DNA from: Balanoglossus misakiensis
Lineage: Eukaryota > Hemichordata
DNA: 64,000 nt
Assembly: GCA_040954595.2 (NCBI GenBank)
Contig: CM082580.2
Location: 10,850,001-10,914,000 of the forward strand
Reading direction: 5' to 3'
Shown here piece by piece: positions 22,992-37,900 of the stretch (position 1 is the stretch's first letter; every line of letters starts with the position of its first letter). The position numbers and the translations under genes are program-made. The notes beneath the pieces are model-generated. The model was given only the letters and a program-made list of their open reading frames with translations. It was not told the DNA's origin and searched no databases.

Positions 22992-25900
22992 ATGCTTCCA
23001 ATTAATTTTTCAGTCCTGTTCATCGGAACGATTTTCTTGGTGCTGTCGACGATTTCAGGTGAGTTAATAACGGACCCGATCTCTGTGATGACAGTTCTGC
23101 GTTCTCACCAGGACTTGATGTACCATTAATTCAATGTGATGGAATTGACTTCAAATGTATGATATACGTGTACTTCCAAAATCGATCGTAAGCTGTATGA
23201 AGTGTCATCATACAATGTTCGTAGTGTTTATGTAAATTACTCTTTCACAACGCGGGAACTTTTGGAAAAAGAAAATAATTTCACTTAAGAAGTTCGACAG
23301 GATCGGAAAGCAAACTTTCTTGCCAAGGTGCCACACCTATGAAACTTTATACAGTATCCGTGAGATTTTATTTCACTTCTAATTTTGTTTGTAACCCATG
23401 AAATTTCTGGTAAGAAAATTACCCCCCCCCCCCCCCCCCATTAACGTTTAAAGAACATCTTAGTAACCTAGTTTATATCGTGATTGGGTACAATTTTAAC
23501 TGGTAAAATTGTTCCAAACGAAATTTCGTAAGACGCTAACCACACCCTATGCGGTGTGAGACTTTATTGATTATTTTCTCTGCCTGCTTTGTCTTTCATT
23601 GTTTGCTATTGAAAGGGTACACGGTTTAAACAATAGGCGCGGTACACAATAAAAGGTTTTGGACGCGGAAACAAAAGACGCGTACGCTACAGTCATCACG
23701 GCCGTACGCGTATCTCTGCTAACGAAATTTTACACAAATTGATTTAGAAAGCGTGTTCATCTGAGTTCTCTTCCTGTATTGGCCTCGTGTATTGATATGA
23801 TTGTGATCGGCTTGACCCTGAAAAGTAGTAGCTACTGGCCTCCGGGGTTTCCAAACTGAGTCAACCACAGACAAGTCTCTCTTTCAGTCTTTATGTGTCA
23901 ACATAGCTTTTTGTTTCCTTCAAGAAAAACGTTGCAGTTTATTGTTCAGGCTTCTTTTCACCTTTATTCATCGATTAATGCACAGCTCCCACTTTTTGTG
24001 CATAGATATTTGGGATGAATTTTATTCACTCAGCCTTTACGTCAAAAAGTAGAAAAAAATATCAACAAGTGACGCGAAAGGCCTTCCCCTCCTATCCCCC
24101 TTTTTTGTCCATGACTTGTCAAGCCCGAGTACAAGGGTATCTTTGTCCCAGTAAAGTGGGGTGCATCATCAAACAGTGGCATTTAAACCCACTGAAGTGA
24201 ATCAGGAGTGGAGCGTCTCTACTCCCTAGCAATATTTCAGTTGCTAAGGAGGCATTGTCACTTTTCTTCTGGTTTCATTGTCATCCCTTGTTTGCAGTGA
24301 CATTGCCACTCCCCAGGTTACATGACCATGACTTTCGGTAGCCCTGAAATATGGTCAATACACAAACCATAACATTCGATTGTTGTACATCTGTACATGT
24401 AACTGTTGTCCTCTATGTCAGTTCAAGGAATTTCTTACGTGACTATAAACTAAATGGTGTAGCCTCAAATAAAATGTTTGTTTATCATCAAACGAATGTC
24501 TATATACATATAATATTTATAGTATATAATATGTATATACATGTACATTGTATTAATTAGTCTCTTACATGTATATATATATATATTATTTTATGATGAA
24601 ACTGTTGAGTTTTAATCTGATTAAGTCAAAATACAAGTCTTCAGGTACCTGAATTGTGACCTGGTTCATGCATTCATAGCAAATGATAACAGATTAGTAA
24701 AATCAATAGAACAGAAAAAGGAAAGTGTTGTATTGATCCAAAACCCATTGGTGTCAGTACTCTACTGCAGTTTGTATTAATCTACTATTTTTAGCACTTC
24801 CGAGGACAGACAAGCTTCTTTCAATTAGAGCAGATACTGTAGCCTGAGTTTGACCATTTCAGGCAAATTGGACTTGTTGCTTACAATCCTTACTTCACTA
24901 CAGATAAGTATTTTTGCAGGTGTAAATTTTTATTTGGTTAACGGGGGTCATTTGATGTTTCGACAAAAGAAAGGACATACACTGTGATTCATTGTAAATA
25001 TATCTGTCCATCCCTAGGGGCAGGACGTCATTGATGCTGGTGGAGGTTGCATAATGTTAATTTGGGTAGAATCAATGGCCCCCTAAATAAATACGAAGCT
25101 GTCTGGGTGGTGCATTGCCAGCGCAGGAAGAAGGGGAGGACAATAAGAGGATTATGCAAATTAGCGGAGTGTCCCAGGCATCAAAAATTCAAACAGCCAT
25201 GATTTGTGCTGACCAGTTACGCACAACGCACATTAATTTGATAAGCCTGTCCAGGGTAGACGTCAATCATCTTATTACTCCATTGGCAGCTTGGGATAAT
25301 TATCGAGCTGTTCCCTCCAATGATTTATTGGCGAGCGTGACAGTTTTAGTACGTGCCAAGTAGGGATGGGGTCCAGAATGGCAGGCCACTGTTATTATCA
25401 GCATAAATAAGCTAATAAAGCTGACATAGAATGTTGACTTAGATGAAACTGGGACACATGTGTCAATGAACTACTTCAGACCGTTGCCATCAGCAGTGTG
25501 TCACGTCCATTATAATTTTTAAATGTAGAAAAGTAGAGAACCAATATAGATGTCTTTATAAAAGTGCGATTTTAACACATTTTGTCGTATTTTTCTTCTT
25601 CATGTTTCAGTTGCTGATGGCGCCAATTTCTCAGAAGCAAATCGGGAGCGAATTATTGTACATCCCAAGTTATTGCAAAGTGAGAGCGAATCAAAAGTCA
25701 TTGTTGAAGGCTTCGGCCGAACCTTCAATTTAATTCTCAAAGAAAACAAGTAAGTATACTCTGTGAGAAATGAAGATAAGTTCTGTGATCTCATTGGTTG
25801 TAAAGCAAGTGTGTCACCTGCCCAACAACCAATCAGACACTGGTTTGTCTCAAAAACATTGTATTACTGTTGAAGACAAAAATATAAGCAAGAGCTGAAA

Positions 25901-28900
25901 ATAGCTAGTTCTATATAATGGATGTGTATACAGTCAGCACTGCAAAGCACCTTGTAGTGTGTTGGCACAAAATACCAGAACAGTTGTGTCATGGTAATGT
26001 GAGGAGCTTTGGGGGGAAAGTGAACAGGTCAGAGTAAATATTGCTCTAGATGCTGAATGGAGAATGATTGCTGTTTCCAGTGACCTTCAAACGACCTCAG
26101 GTGTTGAGTGAATGAAAGGACTGGGGTAATGTACCCCGTTTTAAAAAGAACAGTAACCGTAGTCATCTGTTTTTTCCATTAAAGGGGCATTTGTTATGCA
26201 ACGTATACAAAACCCGAACTCAGGTCTGGGTTTCTCTCGGGAGCAAAGTTCACGGGACAGTCCATCTGTAGAAAAGCCTCCATCTCACAAGTTGTTAGCT
26301 CGACTATAATGTCTCAGAGAGCAAGAACCTTGGCGGGCCAAGATGAATTCTTGCAAAAAGTGACTCATGCCCAAATCCTGAATTGTCATCTAGCCATGGC
26401 ACCGCAAGGACAGAGATGCCGAGCTACGAGAACTTCACATTATTTGAAGTGTGTTTGAGATTTCCTCCTCTTAAAGTTTTGTCGTCCTCTGAGTGCAACA
26501 TGAAATCCTCGGTTTCCCAGCATTCATAATCAAGTTGTTGCTAGGTAACACCGTGAATGTAGGTTGTCAGGGTCCTGTAGCAGAAAATGAAATTGGTCGG
26601 TGAATAAAACGTGTGGCAACTTCTGACCTTCAACCTGGTACTTTTATTTTGCCATTTTTATTGGAATCTGTCCAGGTCGTTAAATTGTCAGTGTGCTCTT
26701 TCGTGAATAGAAGAACGTAAAAAAAATCCATTCATGAAACTTCAGGTGAAAATAATGTCTTATGAGTCGAATCGGAGGCAGTCATTGGCGGAGTTGACAA
26801 TTGAACCGGTCATAACCAATGTAATTGAGCATTCTTGACGTATGTGCTAGTACGCACCGTTTGAGGCGGGTTACAAAGAACCCTATTCTTGAGACCGGGC
26901 CCATTGCTTGCTTGACCTCCATCTTTTGACTGGAGACATTATGCAGTCTTTTGTGTGTGCGTCTTGACTGGGCACGGTCTGCAGTCATGCGTGAATCCTT
27001 CTCTCTTTCTCTGACAGAATTAATCCCATTGTAGGCCACGTTTACCCAAAGACAAACGGGACCAAAAGTGATCCAGTTTTGGTGACCCTTTTCGACAATG
27101 CCTACCCGTGGACTGGTTCATGACTGTGAGAGTATATTAAAGAGCTGCTGCTGTTAAAGTATATAGTTATCAAATCAAAAATAATTACCAGAATCACAAG
27201 AAACTATCATACTACAGAGGTACCACGCTTCTGCAGTCATGTTTTTGCCGACCCACACTCTGTTCAGTCCACAGTCCCTTGGGGTCTGTGTTTGGTCATA
27301 AAGCACAGTAGCTCACAACTGGGCAAATGCAGTGTTTGGTTAATTTAAGAGGGGCATCTAAGTATTGGGTCTGTCTTTGTGCCACTAAACTACGTTAAAT
27401 GTTAATTGTGGCATATTACAGCAGGTTAGGTATGCAAATTGTTGTCCAGTTGATGCAATGTATCATATGATACTGTTTAGCTGTGAACTTTTGTAGTGTA
27501 CGTGACAGTAGTGTCTATATCAGTTGTGAAAAAGTTAGAGAATAAATAGTAGTAATAAACACTTTCTGCTGAGTAAAGTTATAGAAGGATGTAGAATTTG
27601 AATTCAGTTCAGGTAATATATACCATGACAACCTGCAGAGGTTGAAACACAACATTTGTCAGAAAATATTGCTTTTTTGTTTTGTCAAACAAGGGAATGC
27701 AGATTTACAGAAGGGGGCTTTTAAAGTTTATCAGCAACTCTTAAATTAAGTCGCAAAACTCAAAGCTCACCATTTTAACATGTCTCTTGAGAACTGATCA
27801 CACATTCCAAGGAGAGCTTCACAATACAGCGAGGTGTGTGTGATCACCATTGTGTTCAGACAACTAAAAGATACCATGGGGGCTGAATTGAAAATATGTG
27901 GGTCATTAGGCCTAGCATAATCCTTTTGTAGAAATGAGTCAAATATTATCGTTATCTGGTATGCTTGTGGGAGTGTTTGCATTCTATCCTTCACATTTAC
28001 CCCTATGGCAGCCAATGGTGCCGCTGGGTTGGTTGACCTGTTGTATGCGCGTAGGTGTACTTGAACTGGTATAATCTTTCCACTTGGGTAATTCATTATC
28101 ACAGCCTTTGTAATACTGGCTCTATTATGTCATTGTCAATTCCGCGCCCCCCATTGAATCTCCCTGAAAGCAATTATGTCATTTAGGAATTACACTGCAA
28201 AGCGCCCTGTTTGCTGGAGCGGGCATTGTGTACTATGTAAAGCGCATTTAATGGTTGGAAAGTTAAGTAAATGCAAGAGGCTGGATGGCTTGATACCTGC
28301 GTGTGCGTGCGGATACCACAAATGGGGGTACAGGCACCTAAATTGATTCAGGGTCCCCCAAATTTACGGTTACAGTAGTTTTGACTTTCCAAGCTGTTGA
28401 GATTTCTCCCAATCTTCTTTTCTCATTCCGGACTTGCCAGCGTCTGGTGGGAAATCATTAATAATGAAAAGTAACAATGTAAATTCCTAACATTCCATTG
28501 ACTCATCCACTCTCAATGTTTCATTCATTCCGCCAGCGCACCCCTGTACGTCTTCTTTGTCATTGTAAATCCATGCCCTCCCCCATCTCTGGTCAAGGAT
28601 TTCCTTGCATTCCCCCGTTGCCATAGAAGACCACGCAATGTGTGTAACAATTCGCCAAAGGGTTATTAAAAAATCAGGTGTCAAAGGGAGGGTGGAAGTT
28701 AGTCGTTCACTATTATACCAGAGGGCCATGAATATATACCCACCATGAATTTTCATCCTCTCCAGTTTCACTGTTTTCTTATTAAAGTCATCTTCAAATT
28801 GTTATATTTTTTACTTACAGAAACTTGTTTGCCAAAGACTTCACTAGTGCTTTTAAGTCTGCAAGAAATTCTATACAAACACAGGTGAGTTTTTAATTTT

Positions 28901-31900
28901 CCTATAGAGTTGTACAGCAAACAAAACAAGCTCAGAAGAAACAGACGAACTCCAGCTTACAAACTGTTTTTTGCACGTGCAGTTTCATGCCTTTCAATCC
29001 TTTCATTATATTTTCAGACTTTGAAAAACTGTTTTTATCATGGAGAAGTGGCAGGTGATCCTAACTCTAGGGTTGTAATGAGTACTTGTAAAGGCTTCAG
29101 GTAAGTGCATGCACACACCCCTCCAAAGGAATGGTTAATGCCGGGAACAGTATGCACCCTTTTAAAGGGAGTATATGTCGCATGGAATTTGCAACTATAG
29201 ACTGTTCTTTTGTCAGAATCTTGGTATTGGAGGGAATGGTGATTGATTTTTAGTGAGAGGATCTTTTGAACCGACTCAATTGTTCACAAGGGTTTGGTGA
29301 TTGACTTTTGGGACTGAGCAGCTGGACTGGCCCCCTCAGCTTATGCCTGGACGCAGAGTGTGGCCGGCACACATACCGGTACACTCATGGTCTGACAGTA
29401 GAAGCCATTGATCATGCAGAGTGGAGCTGCTCTTTAGACCAATGTTCTAAAACACTGCGGCCCTTCAGCTTTCAGAAGGGCTGACCTAGTGACCCACTTC
29501 TGTCAGGATTTATATTCCTTAGCAACCAACCTTTTCAAAGTGGAACAGCGGTAGTTAAGTGGAATGTATCCCTGGTCACTGCGTTTAATAATGATTAATA
29601 AATAAAAAGCAATTTCCCCAGATGTTTTTTTCTACCAGTCAATGTGATATATAACCCCCCCCCTCCCCCACCATGACCATACACTACCAACACCACACAC
29701 AACCATCCTTGTGAAAAGTGACAATCAGCTACTTTCAGCTGCCGACCAATGAGAGTTGATCGACCGCATGATTGTGATACATTTACTTTCTTCAGCCAGA
29801 GGTTGCCTGCCAGCAGTGGTCTCAAATTACAGGTCACATGTTTGACCTGGTTCTGTCCCGCTGAGAAAACCCATCCTTGCACTTGGCAACATTTGACCGA
29901 CAAGGACATTGCCAAGGTTGAATTAGAAGGAAATAAGCCTGTTCAACAGCTTGATCTTTTCATTCCAATGAAATCCAGAAAAGTTCTATTCTTAATTATA
30001 ATGCAGTAGCATGTTGACACTCTGATAGAAATTAAATTGTATCAGTAACCATCATAGGATGTTGCATATCCGTTTTTCAGCATTAAATGTAGACATCTAG
30101 AAGGCTCAGTTGACACTACCAGAAATAGAACAACTATGCTGTGTATGTGACTGCCTGAAACAACATGACATCAGGATATTGCTTTTTTAGCAGATAATCT
30201 TTAAGGTGTACATTTCACAAGATATTTAAGTCAGTGTTCTCCCCAGAGCAATTCATCTTTAAATAGCCATTAATTTCGTGAAAACAATCACAATTCATCA
30301 TCATGTTCATCATCACAGTCTAGTATACTGCCAATAATGTCTTTAACACTATGGAAAGTCTCTTTCTTATACAAACTGATGCAGTTTATTTCTTTTCTTT
30401 TTTCACTTCAGGGGCACAATAAAGACTGGGGAAGGTGAAGCTTACACAATTGAGCCTTTGCTTCGTAAAGATGGCGGCAGCTTTATTCAGGTATGTGATT
30501 GGTCAGACTGCATTGCAGGATGATGTAATGTGAATTGAGCCTGGTCATTTGTTCAGGCTGGTTCAGTCCCATCATTTTGGACATACAGTTTAATTACTGA
30601 TGATGGTTGCAATGACAAGCCATGCAGCTTGGGTAAATGTCTGGCCTGAAAGACCTAGTTTGTACATCAATCATGGAATCTGATGATTTGCGCTCCAGCG
30701 GTGGGCTAGCTGCAGTACTGGGCATGCATGAAGTGAGTGTGGTTGGTTGGAGGGTTAATGCAGCCCTGCAGGGTTTACTGGGAGGAAAGGATAAGATTAC
30801 GTGAGGATATCGATTCCTGCAGGCTTCCCATTTTTGGCCGGGACTTTGCAAATGTGCGATGAACAAACATTATGCTATGTTAGCTACCCTAGCTCCTAAT
30901 TGACAGTCAGTGCAAACACTGTTCGGCAGTTTCTATAAATGGAATGTACTTGTAAACAAACGGAACAATTGGGACGTCTTTGCTTGTTCGAGCCTTTTGC
31001 TCTCCTAATTGATACGGATGCAAGCACAGCCGTGTTAGGAGTGGAATGCACAAACAGGTGGCATACATGTACATGTCCTGAAACACTGTAGTTATCCTAA
31101 TTAACAGTGTAGTGTAAACACACAGGAAGTTTGCAGTTGTTTTCAGCCTCCAGTCATTGGTATAATGCAGTAGGCAGACCCATAGCTGTCTTATAACATT
31201 ATCTGTGATTGGTCAGTTTTGTAAAGGCCTGTTACGTGTAGTTTTTGTCCATTTTTCGACTCTCTGTACTCTGCTAAACTACCCATTGCAGTTGATATAT
31301 AAAATAAATTTCCAATTAAATAGCCAAATGTTCACTTTTCAGATTGAACTTCTGATATGTACATGTAGTGGGAGTTCCTTAGTTTCAAGTCAGAGCAATG
31401 TTGTATATATTCAGTCAGCTGTGTTTAACTCGAACATTGTCTGTTAGTACAGACACCTGAGGCATTGTACTCTACCAAAGAATGACCCTTAGAAAGAATT
31501 TGTTGTGGGGTTATTGTATGTACAACCTAGAGTTGGGTATAAGGCCGTTTTGGCCTCCTGTAGTAATCAATATAAGAAAAACAAAATGTGGAGATTTTTC
31601 CACAGTAGCACCACATTCATTGCTAATTATTTCTGTTCTCCACGTCTGTGTTGAACACCTGTGTTGAACACCAAATTCCCAATCTACTGTGAAGACATTA
31701 CACTGTCATTTATTGGCATAGATTCAGCAAATCGCTTCCCCAGCATGCATCACATCCCCATCACATCAGTATTTGTCGCCTACAGACAGACATTCATTCC
31801 ATGTCTGCATGCTTGCACACATACATTGATGTACATGTGAGCTGGGGTCAAGGGGTCGTGAAATACCTCAGACGGAAAATAATTACAAATAACACTGCTA

Positions 31901-34900
31901 CAGGCTAAGTTTAGTCCACTGCGGAATGTTTTGGCTCAGCATGCGATGTTTAATATGTCCTCAGTATTTTTCAATGTCAAATCCAATGTCACTGATGTTC
32001 CATAGTGAACTACATACTGGTACATGTGTATTGTACATGTACACTCCCTCTGTCGTCGTTTTGTTCTGGAAAGAAAATGTTGTACATGTATTTTCAAACT
32101 AGTAAACACAAAATTTCATCTGCCAGCCTGAATTTGACCCTCTTTTACAAGTGATAATGGAATAAACTTGTTCCACTTCAAAAACCTCATATCTGCATTC
32201 AGAGAGATCCAAAATCCTTGTTTCCATGGAAATATTTTTGATTAAAGAATTTCTTCCCTCTTACAGTCCTTGCCCCCAGGCCATATGTGTTCCGGAGAAT
32301 AAGCATGTGACATTCTCATGTAGTTTTTTATCTCCCAAGTATTTCCATTTAAATTTTCAATGCATGTAGTTTGCAATAATTGGACATTTGCTCCACACAA
32401 AAATGTCATTTTTCTCCACAGGGTGAAAGTAATGCACATGTTATGTCTAGACATCTCCAGTCATTGCCCAGGTCACACAACATGCATGGTGAGATTGATA
32501 GCATGATGTTATTATTAGTTCACGACCATCCAAGCACCATAAGACTCTTATTTGCTGGGCTACCCATAACTGGCAATTTTTGATAATCATGTTCAGTTTC
32601 TATTGCTACAGTATCCACCTGAAAATTATCTTTTAAGATTTGGCTCATTTGCTCCTTTTGGTTCAGTCAACATTTTGACACTTGACTTGAACGAACAAAG
32701 CAAATTATCCATGATTGTCAGTGAATTATATGAAGTGCTCAAAATAGATGTTTTATGGTCTACACCTGCAGTCCTCTGCTGTCACTGTTAACTGCTTTTC
32801 ACAAGCTTTCCCTGTGTCTGCCTAACATGCCATCTTTCTAATTGACATTCTCTGTATTGGGCGTCATGCAGTGTTTCTTGCCGACGGAGCTGCCCACTCT
32901 CTTGCTCTGACCTGTGTCCTATTTGTTAAATCTCTCACATGCTCTCAACTTCTGACATAAGACTGAGTAAACAGAAGAAAGTATGCAAGATTTTGAAACG
33001 GGTATTTGGGAATGTCGTGTCAGTTTCTTATGCACAGATTTCTCTATTTCTGTGGCTGTATACATGCAGCACTTTATTGACATGTTGATAAAAAAGACAC
33101 ATTTGTCCTCCAGAACTGGAAAATGACTGGGAAAAATCACTGGAAAATCCAGGAATTTTGACTGTTAACTTTGTGTGTATGAATCTCATAATGCCTTTCT
33201 TTTTAAACTAATCTTTAGTTGTTGCAAATATTCTATGCCTGATCTTTCTTTTATCCTATGATTATTAAAAACCTTGTAATATGTTCACTGTCTCTTTCTT
33301 GATGTATTATTACCAATGGAGATTAATTGAGATCTCGGAGTATCAAGTATTAAGCTGGTGTTCAAAGTATGTTGAGTATGAATCCATTCTAGCAGATAGA
33401 TATCAGACCCATTCCTCTCATGCCATAGACTACACAGATATATTTATTGGCAAAGTTTGGACTCGTGCCCGAAATGTCAGCGATTTCCTGCCCATTCCCA
33501 GAATGTCAGACGTGAAAGGTTTAAACTTTGACATATGAAACGTTGTCTCCCCATTCTTGGAGTGCAAAACATACACTTTTAAGGTTGAATGGACAAACGG
33601 AATATCAAGTTAAGGTTGGAAGCATGTACCGGTATAGTAGCAGGATGACCTTCAAAAGGCTAGGTGACCTTCACACGATAGTTTTCAGATGCAGCAAACT
33701 TAAAAATGCTGTGTGAACTTTAAAAATATGGGGTGACTGTCCAATATAGGAATATAAATTGGCTGCTTATCAACATTGGACGCCTTAAAAATGCATCTTC
33801 CTCTGACTGTAGAAAAACAGCCACTGCAGCCAAATATTTCTGATCTCCCAGTAGCCTTTATGCTAACATGAAGATTGATGTAATTTGTTTTGCAGATGTA
33901 GATAGCCGCCACATTAAGCACAGAAGGGTGAGTTTCCATTTTTCCTGTTGGATGTAATCCCAGCTTGCATTCTCAACTGTTCGACTGTTCACAGTACAAA
34001 ACTTACATCATTTTATTTATATGTCATTGACTGCAGTCTGTAATTAAATACACATTGATACCATTGAGTAGATATGAAAAAGAGGATCTTTGTGCCCCAA
34101 TAAAAGTAAATGGATGGTGGATTAAAATATGATACAAAACCTTTCTGTTATTTCATTTATATAGATATGAGTATATTTAACTGAGTGACCATCTGTTAGA
34201 GACTTTTTAATTTTTTATGAAGTGTAAATGTCATCATATCTGTAAATTTCAGGTGCGGAGAGATGTACAGAATGAAATCAAGTATATAGAGCTGGCAATA
34301 GTGGTTGACCAGTTCTTGGTAAGTTGCTATGTTCAGCCGTGTTGATTGCCACTGCATGTGTGTTATTGATTTAGAAACGTATATGTCAGAATTGATATCT
34401 TGGTGTATGACATTCAAGCATTTGCTCTGTTATCTTTATTTTCAAATCCTTGAACTTGATACTTTTTTTAGACTTTTGACTTGGGTCAAGATATGCATGA
34501 CTTCATCCTCTCACCTTCATGCTTGAGTTGCTTGAGAGGTGAGCTCGCAGTGATTGATCTGGCGTCCCCATACCTCAGTTGCTCTATGCCCCTCCCCCTC
34601 CTCCTAAACCCTCATTATATCTGAGCCTTCCCTTTAACCAAACTCTTGCTGTGTTTAATTTCATTGTAGGATAACACATTGGCATTGGATACAACACAGT
34701 ACATACTGGAGGTTGTAAATGTTGCTGACGGGGTAAGTTTCAAATGTTAAAAGAAAGACACCAAAGAGAAAAAGTGATCTGTCCTCGAGTAAATTCCTAC
34801 TTGGTATGTTACACCTTATACCCACCTGAACTCATCTTAAATGTTATTTTATTATCTTGCTCAATTTCAGTTATTTGAAGAACTCAATACCCGTCTGCGG

Positions 34901-37900
34901 TTGACCTACATCGAGGTGTGGTCTGACGGTGATCACATCACCCCTTCGTCCAATATACAAACCACTCTGGAACATTTCGATGATTATGTGAACACTCATA
35001 TGACATCTGTACACAAAGATAACACGCAGCTGCTCAGGTATGTGGAAATTGGCTTTAAAGGCCGACGATTGTCTGAGAATGCATTGCATCACAGTTACCT
35101 TTACTGAGGAGAAATAATATCAAGAAATGTTCCAATTTCTCTTGGTTATCTTTTCAGGGGAATATTACAAGAAAAAGAACCTGGTGTGTCATTTTTTGAT
35201 GGCATGTGTACAGATCATTCAGTTGGTGTTACCAGGGTGAGTTCAACAATTTACCTGTTTGTCTTCTCCAAGCAAAGTCACCAATAACCTCATCGACGTT
35301 GATTTTTAACCATCACGTTGGAGTTGGGTTTAATACTGAAATCTCATCTGATTGGTTTGTTAATTTCTTATTGTTACCTAGGCAACATCTGATACTTCAG
35401 TGGAAGCCATTGAAGAAGTGGCAGCCATATTGGCTCATCAGATTGCCAACAATATGGGTATACGTGATGATGAATATCATGATGCCCTGAAAAGTAAGTA
35501 CACAATAATATTTCGAGAAAAAATGTCATGATATGGTCTAACTATAATTAGTACTGTTTTGTCAGATTTCTAATAAAAACAAATACCCAACCTGTTTTTA
35601 AAGTTTTGGAAATGTGTTACTTGTAACCGTTAGTAACCATCTAAATGATTTTGTTTTAGCCGACTGTGGTTGTCCGTCTGGTTCCTGTATAATGGTGCAG
35701 CGAAGTCTGTAAGTATATGTTGATATCAACAGTTATCTTTCACCTATCTGTCTTCAGTAATGGCAGTCTGAAATTTTGGCAAGAAATCTCAAAATATTTC
35801 TCAGTGAAAATGAAAATTTGACTTGCTTGTCGTTTCAGAGCATTTGCTGTAGGAACTGAATTTTCAAGTTGTGGTCTTTATGATCTGAATATTGCACTGG
35901 CCGCTGGAAAGCTGGGCTGCTTATTAAATGAACCTGTTGAGGTAAGATAGCTAAAATACCATGTATTTTTCAAAATATCTTTGAAAGAAAACAATGGATA
36001 AGAAATGTAGATGTATAATGTAAATAATCTGACTGTCAACAAGAACTATTTCAAGACCTGTTGCTAGAATGTGATTTCTTAAACATGATGATTATCCTCA
36101 GTATAAATATTGTAGAAATTTCTGGAATTTTAGAAATGTATTTATGTCACATACCCCAAATATGACCGGTATTTATATTGTAGAGGAAATATTTCACATC
36201 AGTTCCATGTCATTTTCTTTCTTGTATTCAGGATTTGCAAACTGCCAGATGCGGCAATGGCATTATTGATGCTGGAGAAACCTGTGATTGTGGATCACGA
36301 AATCCTCAGGTATCTGCATTGAACAGTTTAGAAAATGTGTTATATTTTATGCGAAATGGTCAAATTGTATGCTTGACCTTTGTGGAATAATATGTGTGAT
36401 GTCTGAAAATTGTATATTACACCTGTCATGTTGCAGGACTGTCCATGCTGTAATTCAACAACCTGTCAGTTGAAGGATGGTGCTGTGTGTGACTCCATAC
36501 TCCAATGCTGTACTCAGGACTGCCAGGTAGTCTGATTTACGTGTATTTACACAAGCCATTCAAAGTTGACTGTTTCTGTGCAAAAGACTGTGGCCAAGCC
36601 AATAACCTAAAGAACATATTGTATACATGATCCATCACTGTTTCATGCAAGGCATTTAATTTTGCTTCATTCGCCATCTGATTGTCTTTATCTGTTAATA
36701 GTTGCAATCGTCTGGCAGTGTTTGTCGGGAATCAACCACAGAATGTGATCTTGCTGAAAGTTGTGATGGAATCAGTGCTGAGGTAAGATACAAGAAGACA
36801 CATTTATTTTGGTATTTATCTGTCACAGGTTTTTGAGAAGCACAGTGTGCATTTTACTGGTCATACTTTTCTAAGAAATCTCGTCATTTTTCATAGACCA
36901 CAACTGCAAGTAAATTTGCTAACATCAATGCCATTCCTGTCTTTTAGTGTCCAGAAGATGCGAACTATCCAGATGGAACATCATGTGCAAACAACCAGGT
37001 GATTATCATTTCCTAAATCTGCATGTCTCCTCATTAGCAAAGATTTATAAATTGTTATCAAATTAATTTTACTGGACCAGGTGGAAAAATGGTATTTTTC
37101 ATAGGGGAGTATCATGCATGTATTGGGATGTAAGTGTGTGTGTTGATGCATATGGTAACAGAATCCTATTTCTCATTTAGGGATATTGTTATCAAGGACA
37201 GTGTCCACTTCATGAAGACCAGTGTGATTTTCTCTATGGACCTGGTAAGTCTCCAGTGTGCATATACAGATCCATTTTTAATTTGTTGTATATTAAGTAT
37301 TGGTAAGTTTGTGCGACTGAGTAACACAGCTTTGCAAAATCCATTTTACAGAGAGCTCGGTTGCACCTGAGGTGTGTTTTGATACCAATGTTCAGGGTAA
37401 TGTAGGATATGGGCACTGCGGTCTGCAACCAGATATTTTGAGACACAGATCATGTGAAATAGAGTGAGTATGCAAGTTTCAATCAATATATGCAATGAAT
37501 CGTGTCTAATCTTGAACCCTTGCTATGATGAACACAGTGAATAACTGAATCCTCTGTTTGTTTTCACAACAGGAATGTTCGGTGTGGAACTCTGAAATGT
37601 GTTAATGGCTCCAGCTTATTCTTCAACAATATCCAGGGTCTTTCCATATTTGCCTATGCTTTATCTTATGAGGGTAGAAGTGTCCAGTGCAGGTGAGAAA
37701 GGCATCATTGTGTTAACAGAAATATACTAGTTATGGCATGAGGTTTATAATAATGCATTGATGAAATGTTCAGTAAAAAGAACTTTGTACATTTGCTGCA
37801 GTGTTTACATATTCTTGAGCCTGACTGAATGATGCTTTTATTTCCAGATCCATGAGTACAACATTTGATGAGTTGGCATCTATGTATGGGATTGGTATGG

